From: Diaminobutyricibacter sp. McL0608
GTDB lineage: Bacteria > Actinomycetota > Actinomycetes > Actinomycetales > Microbacteriaceae
Assembly: GCF_039613825.1 (NCBI RefSeq)
Contig: NZ_CP154826.1
Location: 1,426,001-1,490,000, forward strand
Direction: 5' to 3'
Length of the DNA stretch: 64,000 nt
Below the pieces are notes generated by a model. The model was given only the letters and a program-made list of their open reading frames with translations. It was not told where the DNA came from and made no database searches. Both the position numbers and the translations under genes were made by a program. Below are positions 34,648-43,310 of this stretch, one piece after another; within the stretch, counting starts at the first letter, position 1, and each line of letters begins with the position of its first letter.

Positions 34648-35469
34648 GTGCCCGAACCGTCTTCAGAGCAGAAGCCTGCCGCCCAACCGTCGTCCAGTGA
34701 TCCTTCCGCCACAGCAAAGCCCGTGAAACGTCCGCGGTCGGAACGGGCCACGCCGTCGATTTTCTGGGTGCTCGCGGGGCTGATCCTTCCGATCATCGGA
34801 CTCATGGCGCGCTTCACGATCACGGACCGCCAGAAGTTCCCGCGCACCGGCGCCTACGTCGTGGCGCCGAACCACTACACCGAGATCGATCCGGTGATGG
34901 TCGGCGCTGTTGTGTGGAAGCTCGGCCGCGTGCCGCGGTTCCTCGCGAAGGGCAGCCTGTTCCGGGTCCCGGTCGTGGGCTGGATCCTTCGCAGGTCGGG
35001 CCAGATCCCGGTCGAACGGAGCAACGCGCGCGGCAACGCCTCCCTCATGGCCGCGGAGAAGCTCGTGGATTCCGGCGGGGTCGTGATCATCTATCCCGAA
35101 GGCTCGCTCACACGCGATCCGGACCTGTGGCCGATGCGTGGCAAGACAGGCGCCGCCCGCATGGCGCTCGAACACGACATCCCGGTGATCCCGGTCGCCC
35201 ACTGGGGCACGCAGCAGGTGATGGCGCGGTATTCGAAGAAGATCAGCTTCTTCCCGCCCAAGAAGATCGCCGTCAAGATCGGCGACCCGGTCGACCTGTC
35301 GGCGTTCCGGGGGCGTAATCTCGACGCCGCCACGCTGAACGAGGCGACGACGGTGATCATGGACAGCATCACCGCACTCCTCGCCGACCTGCGGGACGAG
35401 AAGCCACCGGCCCAGCGCTGGAATCCTGCCGAACACGACCAGAAGGAGACCGGCCGCTTTGAAGGCTAG
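34648..35469 (+). CDS. 1-acyl-sn-glycerol-3-phosphate acyltransferase family
   Basis: 273 residues. The catalytic HX4D motif is NHYTEID (about residue 75) and the glycerol-phosphate-binding motif is YPEGSLTRDPDLW. One hydrophobic segment near the N-terminus (FWVLAGLILPIIGLMARF) anchors it to the membrane. It acylates lysophosphatidic acid in phospholipid synthesis. gpsA, which makes the glycerol phosphate backbone, overlaps its end by 11 bases. Confidence 0.9.
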   Translation: MPEPSSEQKPAAQPSSSDPSATAKPVKRPRSERATPSIFWVLAGLILPIIGLMARFTITDRQKFPRTGAYVVAPNHYTEIDPVMVGAVVWKLGRVPRFLAKGSLFRVPVVGWILRRSGQIPVERSNARGNASLMAAEKLVDSGGVVIIYPEGSLTRDPDLWPMRGKTGAARMALEHDIPVIPVAHWGTQQVMARYSKKISFFPPKKIAVKIGDPVDLSAFRGRNLDAATLNEATTVIMDSITALLADLRDEKPPAQRWNPAEHDQKETGRFEG

Positions 35470-36598
35470 CGAGAAGAAGGTCGTCGTTCCGCCCCGTCGC
35501 GTGGCGGTGCTGGGAGCGGGCAGCTGGGGCACCACGTTCGCCAAGATCCTGGCGGACGGCGGCGCAGAGGTCGTGCTCTGGGCGCGGCGTCCCGAACTGG
35601 CGCGCGAGATCACCGAAGGGCGGCGCAACAGCGACTACCTTCCCGGCATCAACCTGCCACGCAACCTGCGGGCGACCGCCCAGCTCAGTGAGGCGCTGGC
35701 CGGTGCCGAGCAGGTGTACGTGTCGATCCCCAGCCAGTCCCTGCGCGACAACCTCGCAGCGATCGCTCCCCACCTCGGCCCGACGACGGTCGTCGTCAGC
35801 CTGATGAAGGGTGTCGAGAAGGGCACGGGGCTGCGCATGAGCGAGGTCATCGCCCAGGGGCTCCCGATCGATGAGGAACGGATCGCCGTCGCCTCAGGGC
35901 CGAACCTCGCGCTCGAGATCGCCAAAGAGCAGCCGACGGCCGCCGTGGTCTCGTCGGCGAGCCTCGAAACGGCACAGGCCGTTGCCATGGCCGCGACGAA
36001 CCGCTACTTCCGCAGCTTCGTCAACACCGACGTGATCGGTACGGAGTTCGGCGGTGTGCTCAAGAATCTGATCGCCGTCGCGATCGGCATCGTGGATGGT
36101 GTCGGCTACGGAGAGAACACGAAGGCGTCGATCATCACGCGCGGGCTCGTCGAGATGACCGATTTCGCCGTCGCGTACGGCGCCAAGGCCGAGACACTCT
36201 CGGGGCTCGCCGGCCTCGGCGACCTCATCGCGACCTGCGAGTCGTCGCTCTCCCGCAACAACACCGCGGGAAGGCTGCTCGGCCAGGGCTACAGCTTCAC
36301 CGAGGTAGTGAAGCAGATGAACCAGACCGCGGAGGGTCTCGCCTCCGTCGCGCCCATCCTCACGCTCGCCGAGGCGCGCGGCGTCGAGATGCCCATCGTG
36401 CGGCAGGTGAGCCAGGTGCTCGCCGGTACGCTCGAACCGAAAGACATCGCACCGCATCTCACCACGGATTCGGACGAACCGCAGGGTGAAAGGACCACGG
36501 ATGACGGACAGACTCGTAGTCGCTCTTCTGTTTGGGGGTCGTTCAAGCGAGCATTCGATCAGCTGCGCGACGGCGGCGGGAGTGCTGGCCGCGATTGA
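35459..36598 (+). CDS. gpsA: NAD(P)-dependent glycerol-3-phosphate dehydrogenase
   Basis: Makes sn-glycerol 3-phosphate for phospholipids. The nucleotide site is VLGAGSWGTTFAKIL, the catalytic lysine is in GGVLKNLIAVAIG, and GLGDLIATC follows. The start is TTG at 35459, with AAGGAG about 10 bases upstream. 379 residues is longer than the usual 335-340: the last 33 codons run out of frame over the beginning of ddl (98-base overlap), probably because an earlier stop was lost. Confidence 0.95.
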   Translation: MKASEKKVVVPPRRVAVLGAGSWGTTFAKILADGGAEVVLWARRPELAREITEGRRNSDYLPGINLPRNLRATAQLSEALAGAEQVYVSIPSQSLRDNLAAIAPHLGPTTVVVSLMKGVEKGTGLRMSEVIAQGLPIDEERIAVASGPNLALEIAKEQPTAAVVSSASLETAQAVAMAATNRYFRSFVNTDVIGTEFGGVLKNLIAVAIGIVDGVGYGENTKASIITRGLVEMTDFAVAYGAKAETLSGLAGLGDLIATCESSLSRNNTAGRLLGQGYSFTEVVKQMNQTAEGLASVAPILTLAEARGVEMPIVRQVSQVLAGTLEPKDIAPHLTTDSDEPQGERTTDDGQTRSRSSVWGSFKRAFDQLRDGGGSAGRD

Positions 36599-37598
36599 TC
36601 GCGAGCGATACGACGTCATCCCGGTCGGCATCACCAGGTCCGGCGTGTTCACCCTTCAGCCGGACGACGCGGCCTTCTTCGCGCTGAATCCCGAGTCGAT
36701 GCCGGTCGTGCCTGACAACGGCACCCGCATCCACTGGCCGGAGAGCGCGGAGACCCGCGAGCTCACCGTGACCGAGCCCGACGGATCCCGTCGATCGCTC
36801 GGCGATGTGGACCTGGTCTTCCCAATCCTGCACGGTCCGTGGGGGGAAGACGGCACGATCCAGGGGATGCTCGAACTCGTCGACCTGCCGTACGTCGGCA
36901 GCGGCGTTCTCGCGAGCGCCCTCGGCATGGACAAGCACTTCACCAAGACCGTCCTGCAGCACGCCGGGATTCCGGTCGCGCCGTGGCAGACGGTGTCCGC
37001 TTACGAATGGGCCACGGAGCCGGATGCGGTCCGCGCCCGGGTCGCCGGGCTCGGCCTGCCGGTGTTCGTCAAGCCGGCGCGTGCAGGCTCGAGCGTCGGA
37101 GTCAGCAAGGTCACCGACCTCTCGACCTTCGACGAGGCGGTGGCGACCGCGTTCGCGGAGGACGACAAGGTGCTCGTCGAGTCGAGTCTGGTTGGGCGTG
37201 AGGTCGAGGTCGCGGTGCTCGGGGGTCGCCCGGGGGAGCCGACACGCGCATCCGTCGCCGGTGAGATCGTGATGACCGGCCGCGAGTTCTACGATTTCGC
37301 AGCCAAATACCTCGACGCCCCCGGAATCGATCTGGTGTGCCCGGCCGATCTGACGTCGGGCGAGCTCGCGACGATGCAGGAGCTCGCGATCCGCGCGTTC
37401 GACGCGATCGGCGGCGAAGGGCTGGCGCGAGTGGACTTCTTCCTCACCGCAGACGGGTTCGTGATCAACGAGATCAACACGATGCCCGGATTCACTCCGA
37501 TTTCGATGTTCCCGCGGTGCTGGCAGGAGTCGGGGCTCAGCTACCCGGCCCTCATCGACGAACTGATCGAGGTGGCGCTGGCTCGCGCTGCGGCCTGA
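36501..37598 (+). CDS. ddl: D-alanine-D-alanine ligase
   Basis: Joins two D-alanines for peptidoglycan. ATP-grasp enzyme of 365 residues: VALLFGGRSSEHSIS near the N-terminus, ARAGSSVGVSKV in the ATP site and NEINTMPGFTPISMFP at the C-terminus. GAAAGGA lies six bases before the ATG at 36501, which settles the start against the GTG at 36486. With murA upstream it places two wall-precursor enzymes in the same block. It ends four bases from the convergent lipoprotein gene. Confidence 0.96.
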   Translation: MTDRLVVALLFGGRSSEHSISCATAAGVLAAIDRERYDVIPVGITRSGVFTLQPDDAAFFALNPESMPVVPDNGTRIHWPESAETRELTVTEPDGSRRSLGDVDLVFPILHGPWGEDGTIQGMLELVDLPYVGSGVLASALGMDKHFTKTVLQHAGIPVAPWQTVSAYEWATEPDAVRARVAGLGLPVFVKPARAGSSVGVSKVTDLSTFDEAVATAFAEDDKVLVESSLVGREVEVAVLGGRPGEPTRASVAGEIVMTGREFYDFAAKYLDAPGIDLVCPADLTSGELATMQELAIRAFDAIGGEGLARVDFFLTADGFVINEINTMPGFTPISMFPRCWQESGLSYPALIDELIEVALARAAA

Positions 37599-37602
37599 CG
37601 CC

Positions 37603-38151
37603 CTACTTCGACGGGCTCGGCCCCGGTGTCGCGGTCGGTGCCGATGTCGGGCTCGGCGTCGGCGTAGCGCCCGAGGTCTCGGTGTCGAGCGTGTCCAGGC
37701 ACTTCTGCTTCTGCTCGACGTTCGCGATCGCGCTCGCGAACTCGGGCAGCACTGCCGAATCGGAGACGCCGTGCACGTGGTCGATGATGACCTCGGTCGC
37801 AGGTGTCCGGCCGAAGGTCTGGTAGACGATGGACTTCGCGGCGGGATCCGTCATCAGCACCCAGTCGATGCCGTTCACGTTCACGCACGGCTTGGTCGTA
37901 GGCCCGATGGGCGGTACGCCGCACCGGAGGAGGACGACGGCCGGGTCGCCCCACGCACCCGTGGCCTGCGCATCCGTCTCCCGCTTCGCCTCGCCGGCGA
38001 TCGAGTCGGGGAGGCGAACGGAGATCTCCGCGCAGCCCGGATTGTTGGCGTCGGCGGCCGGGTCGAGTGAGACGGTCGGGGTGCATCCCGTGAGCGCCAG
38101 CCCTGCGCCGGCGAGGATGACCGCGAGCAGGGCGGCAGGACGAAGTGGCAT
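37603..38151 (-). CDS. DUF3515-family lipoprotein
   Basis: 182 residues with a lipoprotein signal (lipobox LTGC, Cys23). Two cysteines (NPGCAEIS, LLRCGVPP) and VNGIDWVLMTDPAAKSI are typical of the DUF3515 family. The C-terminal tail is Thr/Pro-rich. It is anchored outside the membrane; function unknown. It is commonly found beside ddl and thiL in actinobacteria. TAGCCT seven bases before the ATG makes it leaderless. Confidence 0.85.
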   Translation of the reverse strand: MPLRPAALLAVILAGAGLALTGCTPTVSLDPAADANNPGCAEISVRLPDSIAGEAKRETDAQATGAWGDPAVVLLRCGVPPIGPTTKPCVNVNGIDWVLMTDPAAKSIVYQTFGRTPATEVIIDHVHGVSDSAVLPEFASAIANVEQKQKCLDTLDTETSGATPTPSPTSAPTATPGPSPSK

Positions 38152-38158
38152 CCCTTTC

Positions 38159-38168
38159 AGGCTACCGT
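38159..38168. promoter_or_regulatory. Two overlapping divergent -10 boxes
   Basis: Minus strand TAGCCT (38164 down to 38159) serves the DUF3515 gene and plus strand TACCGT (38163-38168) serves thiL; each is seven bases from its start codon. They share the same TA step at 38163-38164, so RNA polymerase could open the site in only one direction at a time. Confidence 0.6.
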
Positions 38169-38175
38169 TTCATTC

Positions 38176-39180
38176 ATGACGATGGCTGGGAGCACGGACC
38201 CCGACGACGGCACCCTCGGGTCGGTGCACGAACGCGAGACCCTCCGCAGGATCTTTCCCCGGCTGCCGAAGGCGTCCGTCACGGTGGTCGGCCCCGGAGA
38301 CGATGCCGCCGTGCTCGCGGCGCCGGACGGTCGCTATGTGGTGACCACCGACATGATGGTGCACGGCCCGGACTTCCGCTGGGGATGGTCGGAGCCGTAC
38401 GACCTGGGATGGAAGGCCGCCGCGACGAATCTGTCCGACGTCGCCGCGATGGGCGCCGTCCCGACAGCGCTCGTGGTCGCGATCGCAGCTCCAGCCGAGA
38501 CTCGCGTGTCGGAGCTCGAGGCGATCGCGGACGGTCTGCGTGAAGCCTGTGAGACGCTCGCTCCCGGCTGCGGCGTTGTCGGCGGCGACCTGTCCGTGTC
38601 CGGTACGTTCACGATCGCCGTCACCGCCTTCGGCGACCTGGAGGGACGCGACCCTGTGCTCCGCAGCGGAGCACGTGTGGGCGACGTCGTCGCGGTGTCC
38701 GGCCCGCTGGGTGCTGCCGGCGAGGGACTCCGGATGCTCTTCGGTTCGGGCGTCGACGCCGACGGGCGACCCAGCCGGGAGCGGGCAGAAGACCTTCGAC
38801 GCGACCATCCCGAGGCGATCCTGGCGCAGCTGCGACCGCATCCGCCGATCGCCGACGGCCCGCTCGCAGCCCGCGCCGGCGCCACGGCGATGCTCGATCT
38901 CAGCGACGGTCTCGCCCTCGACGCCCACCGGGTGGCGGACGCGAGCGGCGTGGCGATCGCCATCGACTCGTCGGCTCTCGGCGCCGACCCGCGCTCCGCG
39001 CTTTCGAGCGGCGAAGACCACAGCCTGCTTGCCGCGTTCGCGCCCGGTACCGAGCTCCCCGCCGGCTTCCGGCGCATCGGTGAGGTCGTGGAGGGAGCCG
39101 GTGTGCTCGTGGACGGACGGCCGTATGCCGAACTCGGCGGATGGGACCCCTACGTCGGCTGGGACGGGCACTCCGGCTGA
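38176..39180 (+). CDS. thiL: Thiamine-monophosphate kinase
   Basis: Phosphorylates thiamine monophosphate to the active diphosphate. 334 residues of the PurM/ThiL fold: GPGDDAAVLAAPDG, TTDMMVHGPDF and MLDLSDGLALDAHRVAD carry the Mg2+ and substrate residues. Leaderless start, with a second ATG two codons later. Convergent with rsmD across an inverted repeat. Confidence 0.95.
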   Translation: MTMAGSTDPDDGTLGSVHERETLRRIFPRLPKASVTVVGPGDDAAVLAAPDGRYVVTTDMMVHGPDFRWGWSEPYDLGWKAAATNLSDVAAMGAVPTALVVAIAAPAETRVSELEAIADGLREACETLAPGCGVVGGDLSVSGTFTIAVTAFGDLEGRDPVLRSGARVGDVVAVSGPLGAAGEGLRMLFGSGVDADGRPSRERAEDLRRDHPEAILAQLRPHPPIADGPLAARAGATAMLDLSDGLALDAHRVADASGVAIAIDSSALGADPRSALSSGEDHSLLAAFAPGTELPAGFRRIGEVVEGAGVLVDGRPYAELGGWDPYVGWDGHSG

Positions 39181-39202
39181 CCGGCTGCGCGTATCCGGTC
39201 AG
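39177..39202. terminator. Inverted repeat holding both stop codons (thiL/rsmD)
   Basis: CTGACCGG (39177-39184) and CCGGTCAG (39195-39202) form an 8-bp stem with a 10-base loop. The TGA of thiL is in the left arm and the TGA of rsmD in the right arm. No U tract. Confidence 0.6.
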
Positions 39203-39765
39203 TCGGCCGAGAGCCACCACACGGCGGTCTCGCCGTAATCCTTGCGCCGGTCGAGCGTAAGGCCGGCCGGCCAGTCGGGCTCGCCGGTGCGCGTGCTGCG
39301 CTCGACGCACACGATGGCCTCGGGGGAGAGCCGCGGCACGAGCGTCTTCAGGGTGTGTTCCAGCTCGCTGTCGGAGAGCTCGTACGGCGGGTCCACGAAG
39401 ACCAGGTCGAATTCGGCGCCGGATGCGGTGAGGTACGACTGCACGGTCGTCACGGCGACATCGATGGTCGGGCCGGCCGTCGCCGGCGCAGCCTTGAGCA
39501 CGGCGGCGGCGTTGCGCCGGCAGATCTGGGCTGCGGCGCTGCTGCGCTCGACCAGGGTCACCGCTGCGGCTCCCCGGCTCGCTGCTTCGAGGCCGAGCGC
39601 GCCGGAGCCCGCGAACAGGTCGAGTACCCGCGAATGGCGGATCGCATCGCGCGACTCGAGCGCCGAGAAGATCGCTTCGCGCACACGGTCGCTGGTCGGC
39701 CGTGTACCGGTTCTCGGGACCTGAAGTGCGAGCGACCCGGCGAATCCGGCGACAATGCGTGTCAT
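39199..39765 (-). CDS. rsmD: 16S rRNA (guanine(966)-N(2))-methyltransferase
   Basis: 188 residues. RPTSDRVREAIFSALESRD is the family signature, followed by SAM motif VLDLFAGSGALGLEAASRG and the catalytic VFVDPPYEL. It modifies G966 of 16S rRNA during 30S assembly. TAGGCT (39775-39780, minus strand) is nine bases before the ATG. coaD, its usual partner, is three genes away. Confidence 0.95.
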   Translation of the reverse strand: MTRIVAGFAGSLALQVPRTGTRPTSDRVREAIFSALESRDAIRHSRVLDLFAGSGALGLEAASRGAAAVTLVERSSAAAQICRRNAAAVLKAAPATAGPTIDVAVTTVQSYLTASGAEFDLVFVDPPYELSDSELEHTLKTLVPRLSPEAIVCVERSTRTGEPDWPAGLTLDRRKDYGETAVWWLSAD

Positions 39766-39781
39766 GGTGTGTAGAGCCTAT

Positions 39782-39797
39782 CGGCGGGCGCCCGCCG
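39782..39797. repeat. 16-bp perfect palindrome
   Basis: CGGCGGGCGCCCGCCG, in the divergent space between rsmD and the TPR-like gene. It may be a regulator site or chance in GC-rich DNA. Confidence 0.4.
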
Positions 39798-39813
39798 GGG
39801 TGATGATGGTGAT

Positions 39814-40557
39814 GTGACGGATGTACGCCTCGGCCAGGCCGAGCTCGACGAACTCTGGGATCACGGCGATGCTGCCGAGTCCGAGCGCCGATTCCGTACG
39901 GCGGAAGACGACGAGATGCGTGGCGACGCCGTTCGGGCGGAACTCGAAACGCAGCGTGCGCGTGCGCTGGGGCTCCAGGGCCGTTACGACGAGGCGGACG
40001 CCGTTCTCGACGCCATCCCGCCTCTCGGAGCCGTCGTTGCGGCCCGTGTCGCGCTCGAGCGCGGGCGCGTCCGACTGTCGTCCAGGGACGCGGCCGCGGC
40101 CACCCCGCGCTTCCTCGATGCGCTCGAGTCCGCCCGGGAGGCGGCGTCGACATTCCTGGTGGTCGACGCGATGCACATGCTGGCGCTGTCCGACCCCGGC
40201 AAGGAGGACCACTGGACGCGTCTCGCCCTTGTCGAGCTGCATTCCACCGACGACCAGCGCACGCAGCGCTGGCAGATCGCGCTCCACAACAACCTGGGCT
40301 GGCATCATTTCGACGCCGGCCACGCCGCAGCAGCTCTGGAGGAGTTCGCCGCGGCGCTCGTCGCCGCACGCGACTTCGGCACGAGCGATCAGCGTTTCAT
40401 GGGGGAGTGGACCGTTGCCCGGTGCCTGCGTGAGCTGGGCCGCGACGCCGAAGCGCTCGCCATCCAGTCGCGCCTCGCGGCCCAGCGACCGGACGACCCC
40501 GACGTCGCTGCGGAGATCGCCGCTTTGACGGATGTGCCCCCTACGATCGAAGAATGA
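39814..40557 (+). CDS. TPR-like helical repeat protein
   Basis: 247 residues, all helical, with tetratricopeptide-like units (AELETQRARALGLQGRYDEA, GWHHFDAGHAAAALEEFAAA, RDAEALAIQSRLA). Probably a protein-interaction scaffold; function unknown. GTG start. Its stop overlaps the recG start (ATGA), and the recG -10 box lies inside its last codons. Confidence 0.7.
   Translation: MTDVRLGQAELDELWDHGDAAESERRFRTAEDDEMRGDAVRAELETQRARALGLQGRYDEADAVLDAIPPLGAVVAARVALERGRVRLSSRDAAAATPRFLDALESAREAASTFLVVDAMHMLALSDPGKEDHWTRLALVELHSTDDQRTQRWQIALHNNLGWHHFDAGHAAAALEEFAAALVAARDFGTSDQRFMGEWTVARCLRELGRDAEALAIQSRLAAQRPDDPDVAAEIAALTDVPPTIEE
40542..40547 (+). promoter_or_regulatory. -10 box of leaderless recG
   Basis: TACGAT, six bases, then the ATG at 40554. 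Confidence 0.5.
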
Positions 40558-42755
40558 GCGGAACACCGGTCGCGGCCGTCGACGGCGCCATCGCGCTCGA
40601 CACCCGGCTCGCCGGAGTGCTCGGCGGGCGCACGTCGAACGCGTTCGCGAAGGCCTTCGGCGTCGTGACGGTCGGCGACCTGCTGAGCCACTACCCGCGG
40701 CGCTATGCGAGGCGCGGTGAGCTGACCGCGCTGACGCAGCTCCCGGTCGACGAGAACGTGACGATCGTCGCGGAGGTCCTGGAGGTGCGCGAGCGGCCGA
40801 TGCGTGCACGGCGCGGGTCCATCCTCGAAGTGCGCATCTCCGACGGCAAGGGCATCCTCACCCTCACGTTCTTCAACCAGGCGTGGCGCGCACGCGACCT
40901 CCGTCCCGGCGTGCGAGGGATCTTCGCGGGCAAGGTGTCCGACTACAAGGGCGCACTGCAGCTCGCGCACCCCGACTACGAACTGTTCGAGGCCGACGAG
41001 GGCGGGGCGGATGCGGAGACGGCGCGTTCCTGGGCGCAGACACCGATTCCGATCTACCCGGCGACGGGCACTGTCGCCAGCTGGCAGGTGCAGAAGGCGA
41101 TAGCACTCGTCCTCGACGGGCTCGGCGACGTGCCGGACCCGGTGCCGGATGCGCTGGTCGTGGAACGCGGTCTCCTCCCGTTCCGGGAAGCGCTCGAGCT
41201 CATCCACCGTCCGGAGAAGGATGCGCACTGGCAGCGCGCCAGGGACGCCCTCCGGTTCCAGGAGGCCTTCGTGCTGCAGGCCGCCCTGCTGCAGCAGCGT
41301 GCGACGGCGCGGAAACAGCATGCCGAGCCCAGGCTGCCCGTGCCGGGTGGATTCCTCGAGCGATTCGATGAAGCGCTGCCGTTCACGCTGACGGGCGACC
41401 AGGACACCGTTGGTGTCGCCATCGCCGCCGACCTCGCGGAAGACGCGCCGATGAACCGGCTCGTCCAGGGCGAGGTCGGCAGTGGCAAGACCCTGGTCGC
41501 GCTGCGGGCGATGCTCGCCGTCGCGGACTCAGGCGGACAGTCCGCCCTTCTCGCGCCCACCGAGGTGCTCGCCGTGCAGCACCTGCGCTCGATCGTGAAG
41601 GTGCTCGGGCCCGACCTCGCCGCCGAGCTGATGCCCACCCTGCTGACCGGTCAGCTTCCGACGGCGGACCGTAAGAGGGCGCTGCTGCGGACCGTCTCCG
41701 GCCAGTCGCGCATCGTCGTGGGCACCCACGCCCTGATGGGCGACGCCGTGACGTTCTTCGACCTCGGGCTCGTCGTCGTCGACGAACAGCACCGCTTCGG
41801 GGTCGACCAGCGCGAGGCCCTCCGGCTCAAGGCGGGCACTCCGCCGCACGTGCTCGTGCTGACGGCGACGCCCATTCCGCGGACGGTCGCGATGACCGTG
41901 TTCGGCGACCTCGATGTCTCGACCATCGCGGAGCTGCCGGCCGGGCGCCAGGGCATCGAGAGCTTCGTCGTGCCGCTGACCGACCGGCCCGGCTGGGAGC
42001 GGCGCATCTGGGAACGCGCCGCCGAAGAGATCGCGAAGGGACGCCAGGTGTTCGTGGTGTGCCCGGCGATCTCGGGGAAAGAGGCGGAGGACGACGGCGA
42101 AGGGCTGGAAGACGAGGATGCGGGCTCCGGTCCCGTCGTGCCCACCGCATCCGTCGAGTCCGTCGCCGCGCAGGTCCGCGCGGATCCGCTCTTCGCCGAG
42201 GCGCGGATCGGAGTACTGCACGGGCGGCTTGCGAGCGACGCCAAAGACGACGTCATGCGCGCCTTCGCCGACGGCAGCCTCGACCTGGTCGTGGCGACGA
42301 CGGTCATCGAGGTCGGGGTCGACGTTCCCAACGCGTCGGCCATGGTGATCCTCGATGCGGACCGGTTCGGCGTCTCGCAGCTGCACCAGCTGCGCGGCAG
42401 GGTCGGTCGGGGCGGAATACCCGGCCTCTGCCTTTTCGTGACACGCGCGGAGGAGGGGAGCCTTGCGCGCGAACGCGTCGATGCCGTCGCCTCGACACTG
42501 GACGGCTTCGAGCTGGCGACCATCGACCTCGAACTGCGACAGGAAGGCGACGTGCTCGGCAGCAGGCAGTCCGGCGGACGATCCTCGCTTCGACTGTTGC
42601 GGGTGGCGAAGGACGGAGCGCTGATCGCGGAGGCGCGGGCTGCGGCGCAGGGTGTGCTCGAATCGCGGGGCGGCCTGGCAGGGCATCCGGCGCTCGGCGA
42701 GGCACTGGCCCGCCGGCTCGACGCCCAGGAGCGGGAGTTTCTCGGGAAGGGGTGA
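40554..42755 (+). CDS. recG: ATP-dependent DNA helicase RecG
   Basis: Branch-migrates and reverses stalled replication forks. 733 residues. The N-terminal wedge (OB) domain spans about residues 60-150. Helicase domain 1 has Walker A VQGEVGSGKTLVALRAM and the DEQH box VVVDEQHRFGVDQ. Domain 2 has IEVGVDVPNASAMVI and QLHQLRGRVGRG. The C-terminal helical clamp is present. Length is near the usual 690-740. Confidence 0.97.
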   Translation: MSGTPVAAVDGAIALDTRLAGVLGGRTSNAFAKAFGVVTVGDLLSHYPRRYARRGELTALTQLPVDENVTIVAEVLEVRERPMRARRGSILEVRISDGKGILTLTFFNQAWRARDLRPGVRGIFAGKVSDYKGALQLAHPDYELFEADEGGADAETARSWAQTPIPIYPATGTVASWQVQKAIALVLDGLGDVPDPVPDALVVERGLLPFREALELIHRPEKDAHWQRARDALRFQEAFVLQAALLQQRATARKQHAEPRLPVPGGFLERFDEALPFTLTGDQDTVGVAIAADLAEDAPMNRLVQGEVGSGKTLVALRAMLAVADSGGQSALLAPTEVLAVQHLRSIVKVLGPDLAAELMPTLLTGQLPTADRKRALLRTVSGQSRIVVGTHALMGDAVTFFDLGLVVVDEQHRFGVDQREALRLKAGTPPHVLVLTATPIPRTVAMTVFGDLDVSTIAELPAGRQGIESFVVPLTDRPGWERRIWERAAEEIAKGRQVFVVCPAISGKEAEDDGEGLEDEDAGSGPVVPTASVESVAAQVRADPLFAEARIGVLHGRLASDAKDDVMRAFADGSLDLVVATTVIEVGVDVPNASAMVILDADRFGVSQLHQLRGRVGRGGIPGLCLFVTRAEEGSLARERVDAVASTLDGFELATIDLELRQEGDVLGSRQSGGRSSLRLLRVAKDGALIAEARAAAQGVLESRGGLAGHPALGEALARRLDAQEREFLGKG

Positions 42756-42813
42756 TCCTCTTAGCTCCAGCGCGGAAGTAACAGATTCACAACGAATGCC
42801 CCGGTTCCACAGC

Positions 42814-42819
42814 TATTCT
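42814..42819 (+). promoter_or_regulatory. -10 box of coaD
   Basis: TATTCT, eight bases, then the ATG at 42828, in an AT-richer 72-base gap after recG. Confidence 0.5.
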
Positions 42820-42827
42820 GGAAATCT

Positions 42828-43310
42828 ATGAACAGGATCGCCGTTGTCCCTGGCTCGTTTGACCCGGTCACACTGGGGCACCTCGATGTGATCGAGCGCT
42901 CTGCCGGTCTGTTCGACGAGGTCCATGTCCTTGTGGTGCACAATCCCGACAAGGCCGCGCTGCTTCCCATCGCCCAACGAGTCGCTCTCATCGAGCGTTC
43001 GATCGAAGACGCGGGCATCGAAGGCAACATCGTCGTCGCGTCCTGGAGCGTCGGCCTCCTGGTCGACTACTGCACCGACGTCGGCGCGCACGTCCTGGTC
43101 AAAGGCATCCGCTCCCAGATCGACGTCGCCTATGAGACACCCATGGCCATCGTCAACCGCAATCTCGCCGACGTCGAGACGATCTTCCTCCTACCCGACC
43201 CCGCCAATGCCCACGTGTCGAGTTCGCTCGTCCGACAGGTCTCAGCCCTGGGCGGGGATGTCAGCCCGTACGTTCCCGCCGCCGTCTACGACTATCTGCA
43301 GGAGACATGA
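42828..43310 (+). CDS. coaD: Phosphopantetheine adenylyltransferase
   Basis: Next-to-last step of coenzyme A synthesis. 160 residues, typical. The nucleotidyltransferase motif is [17 protein letters not shown] and the second is [24 protein letters not shown] contacts the adenylate. moxR begins in its stop codon (ATGA), so the two are coupled. Confidence 0.97.
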   Translation: MNRIAVVPGSFDPVTLGHLDVIERSAGLFDEVHVLVVHNPDKAALLPIAQRVALIERSIEDAGIEGNIVVASWSVGLLVDYCTDVGAHVLVKGIRSQIDVAYETPMAIVNRNLADVETIFLLPDPANAHVSSSLVRQVSALGGDVSPYVPAAVYDYLQET

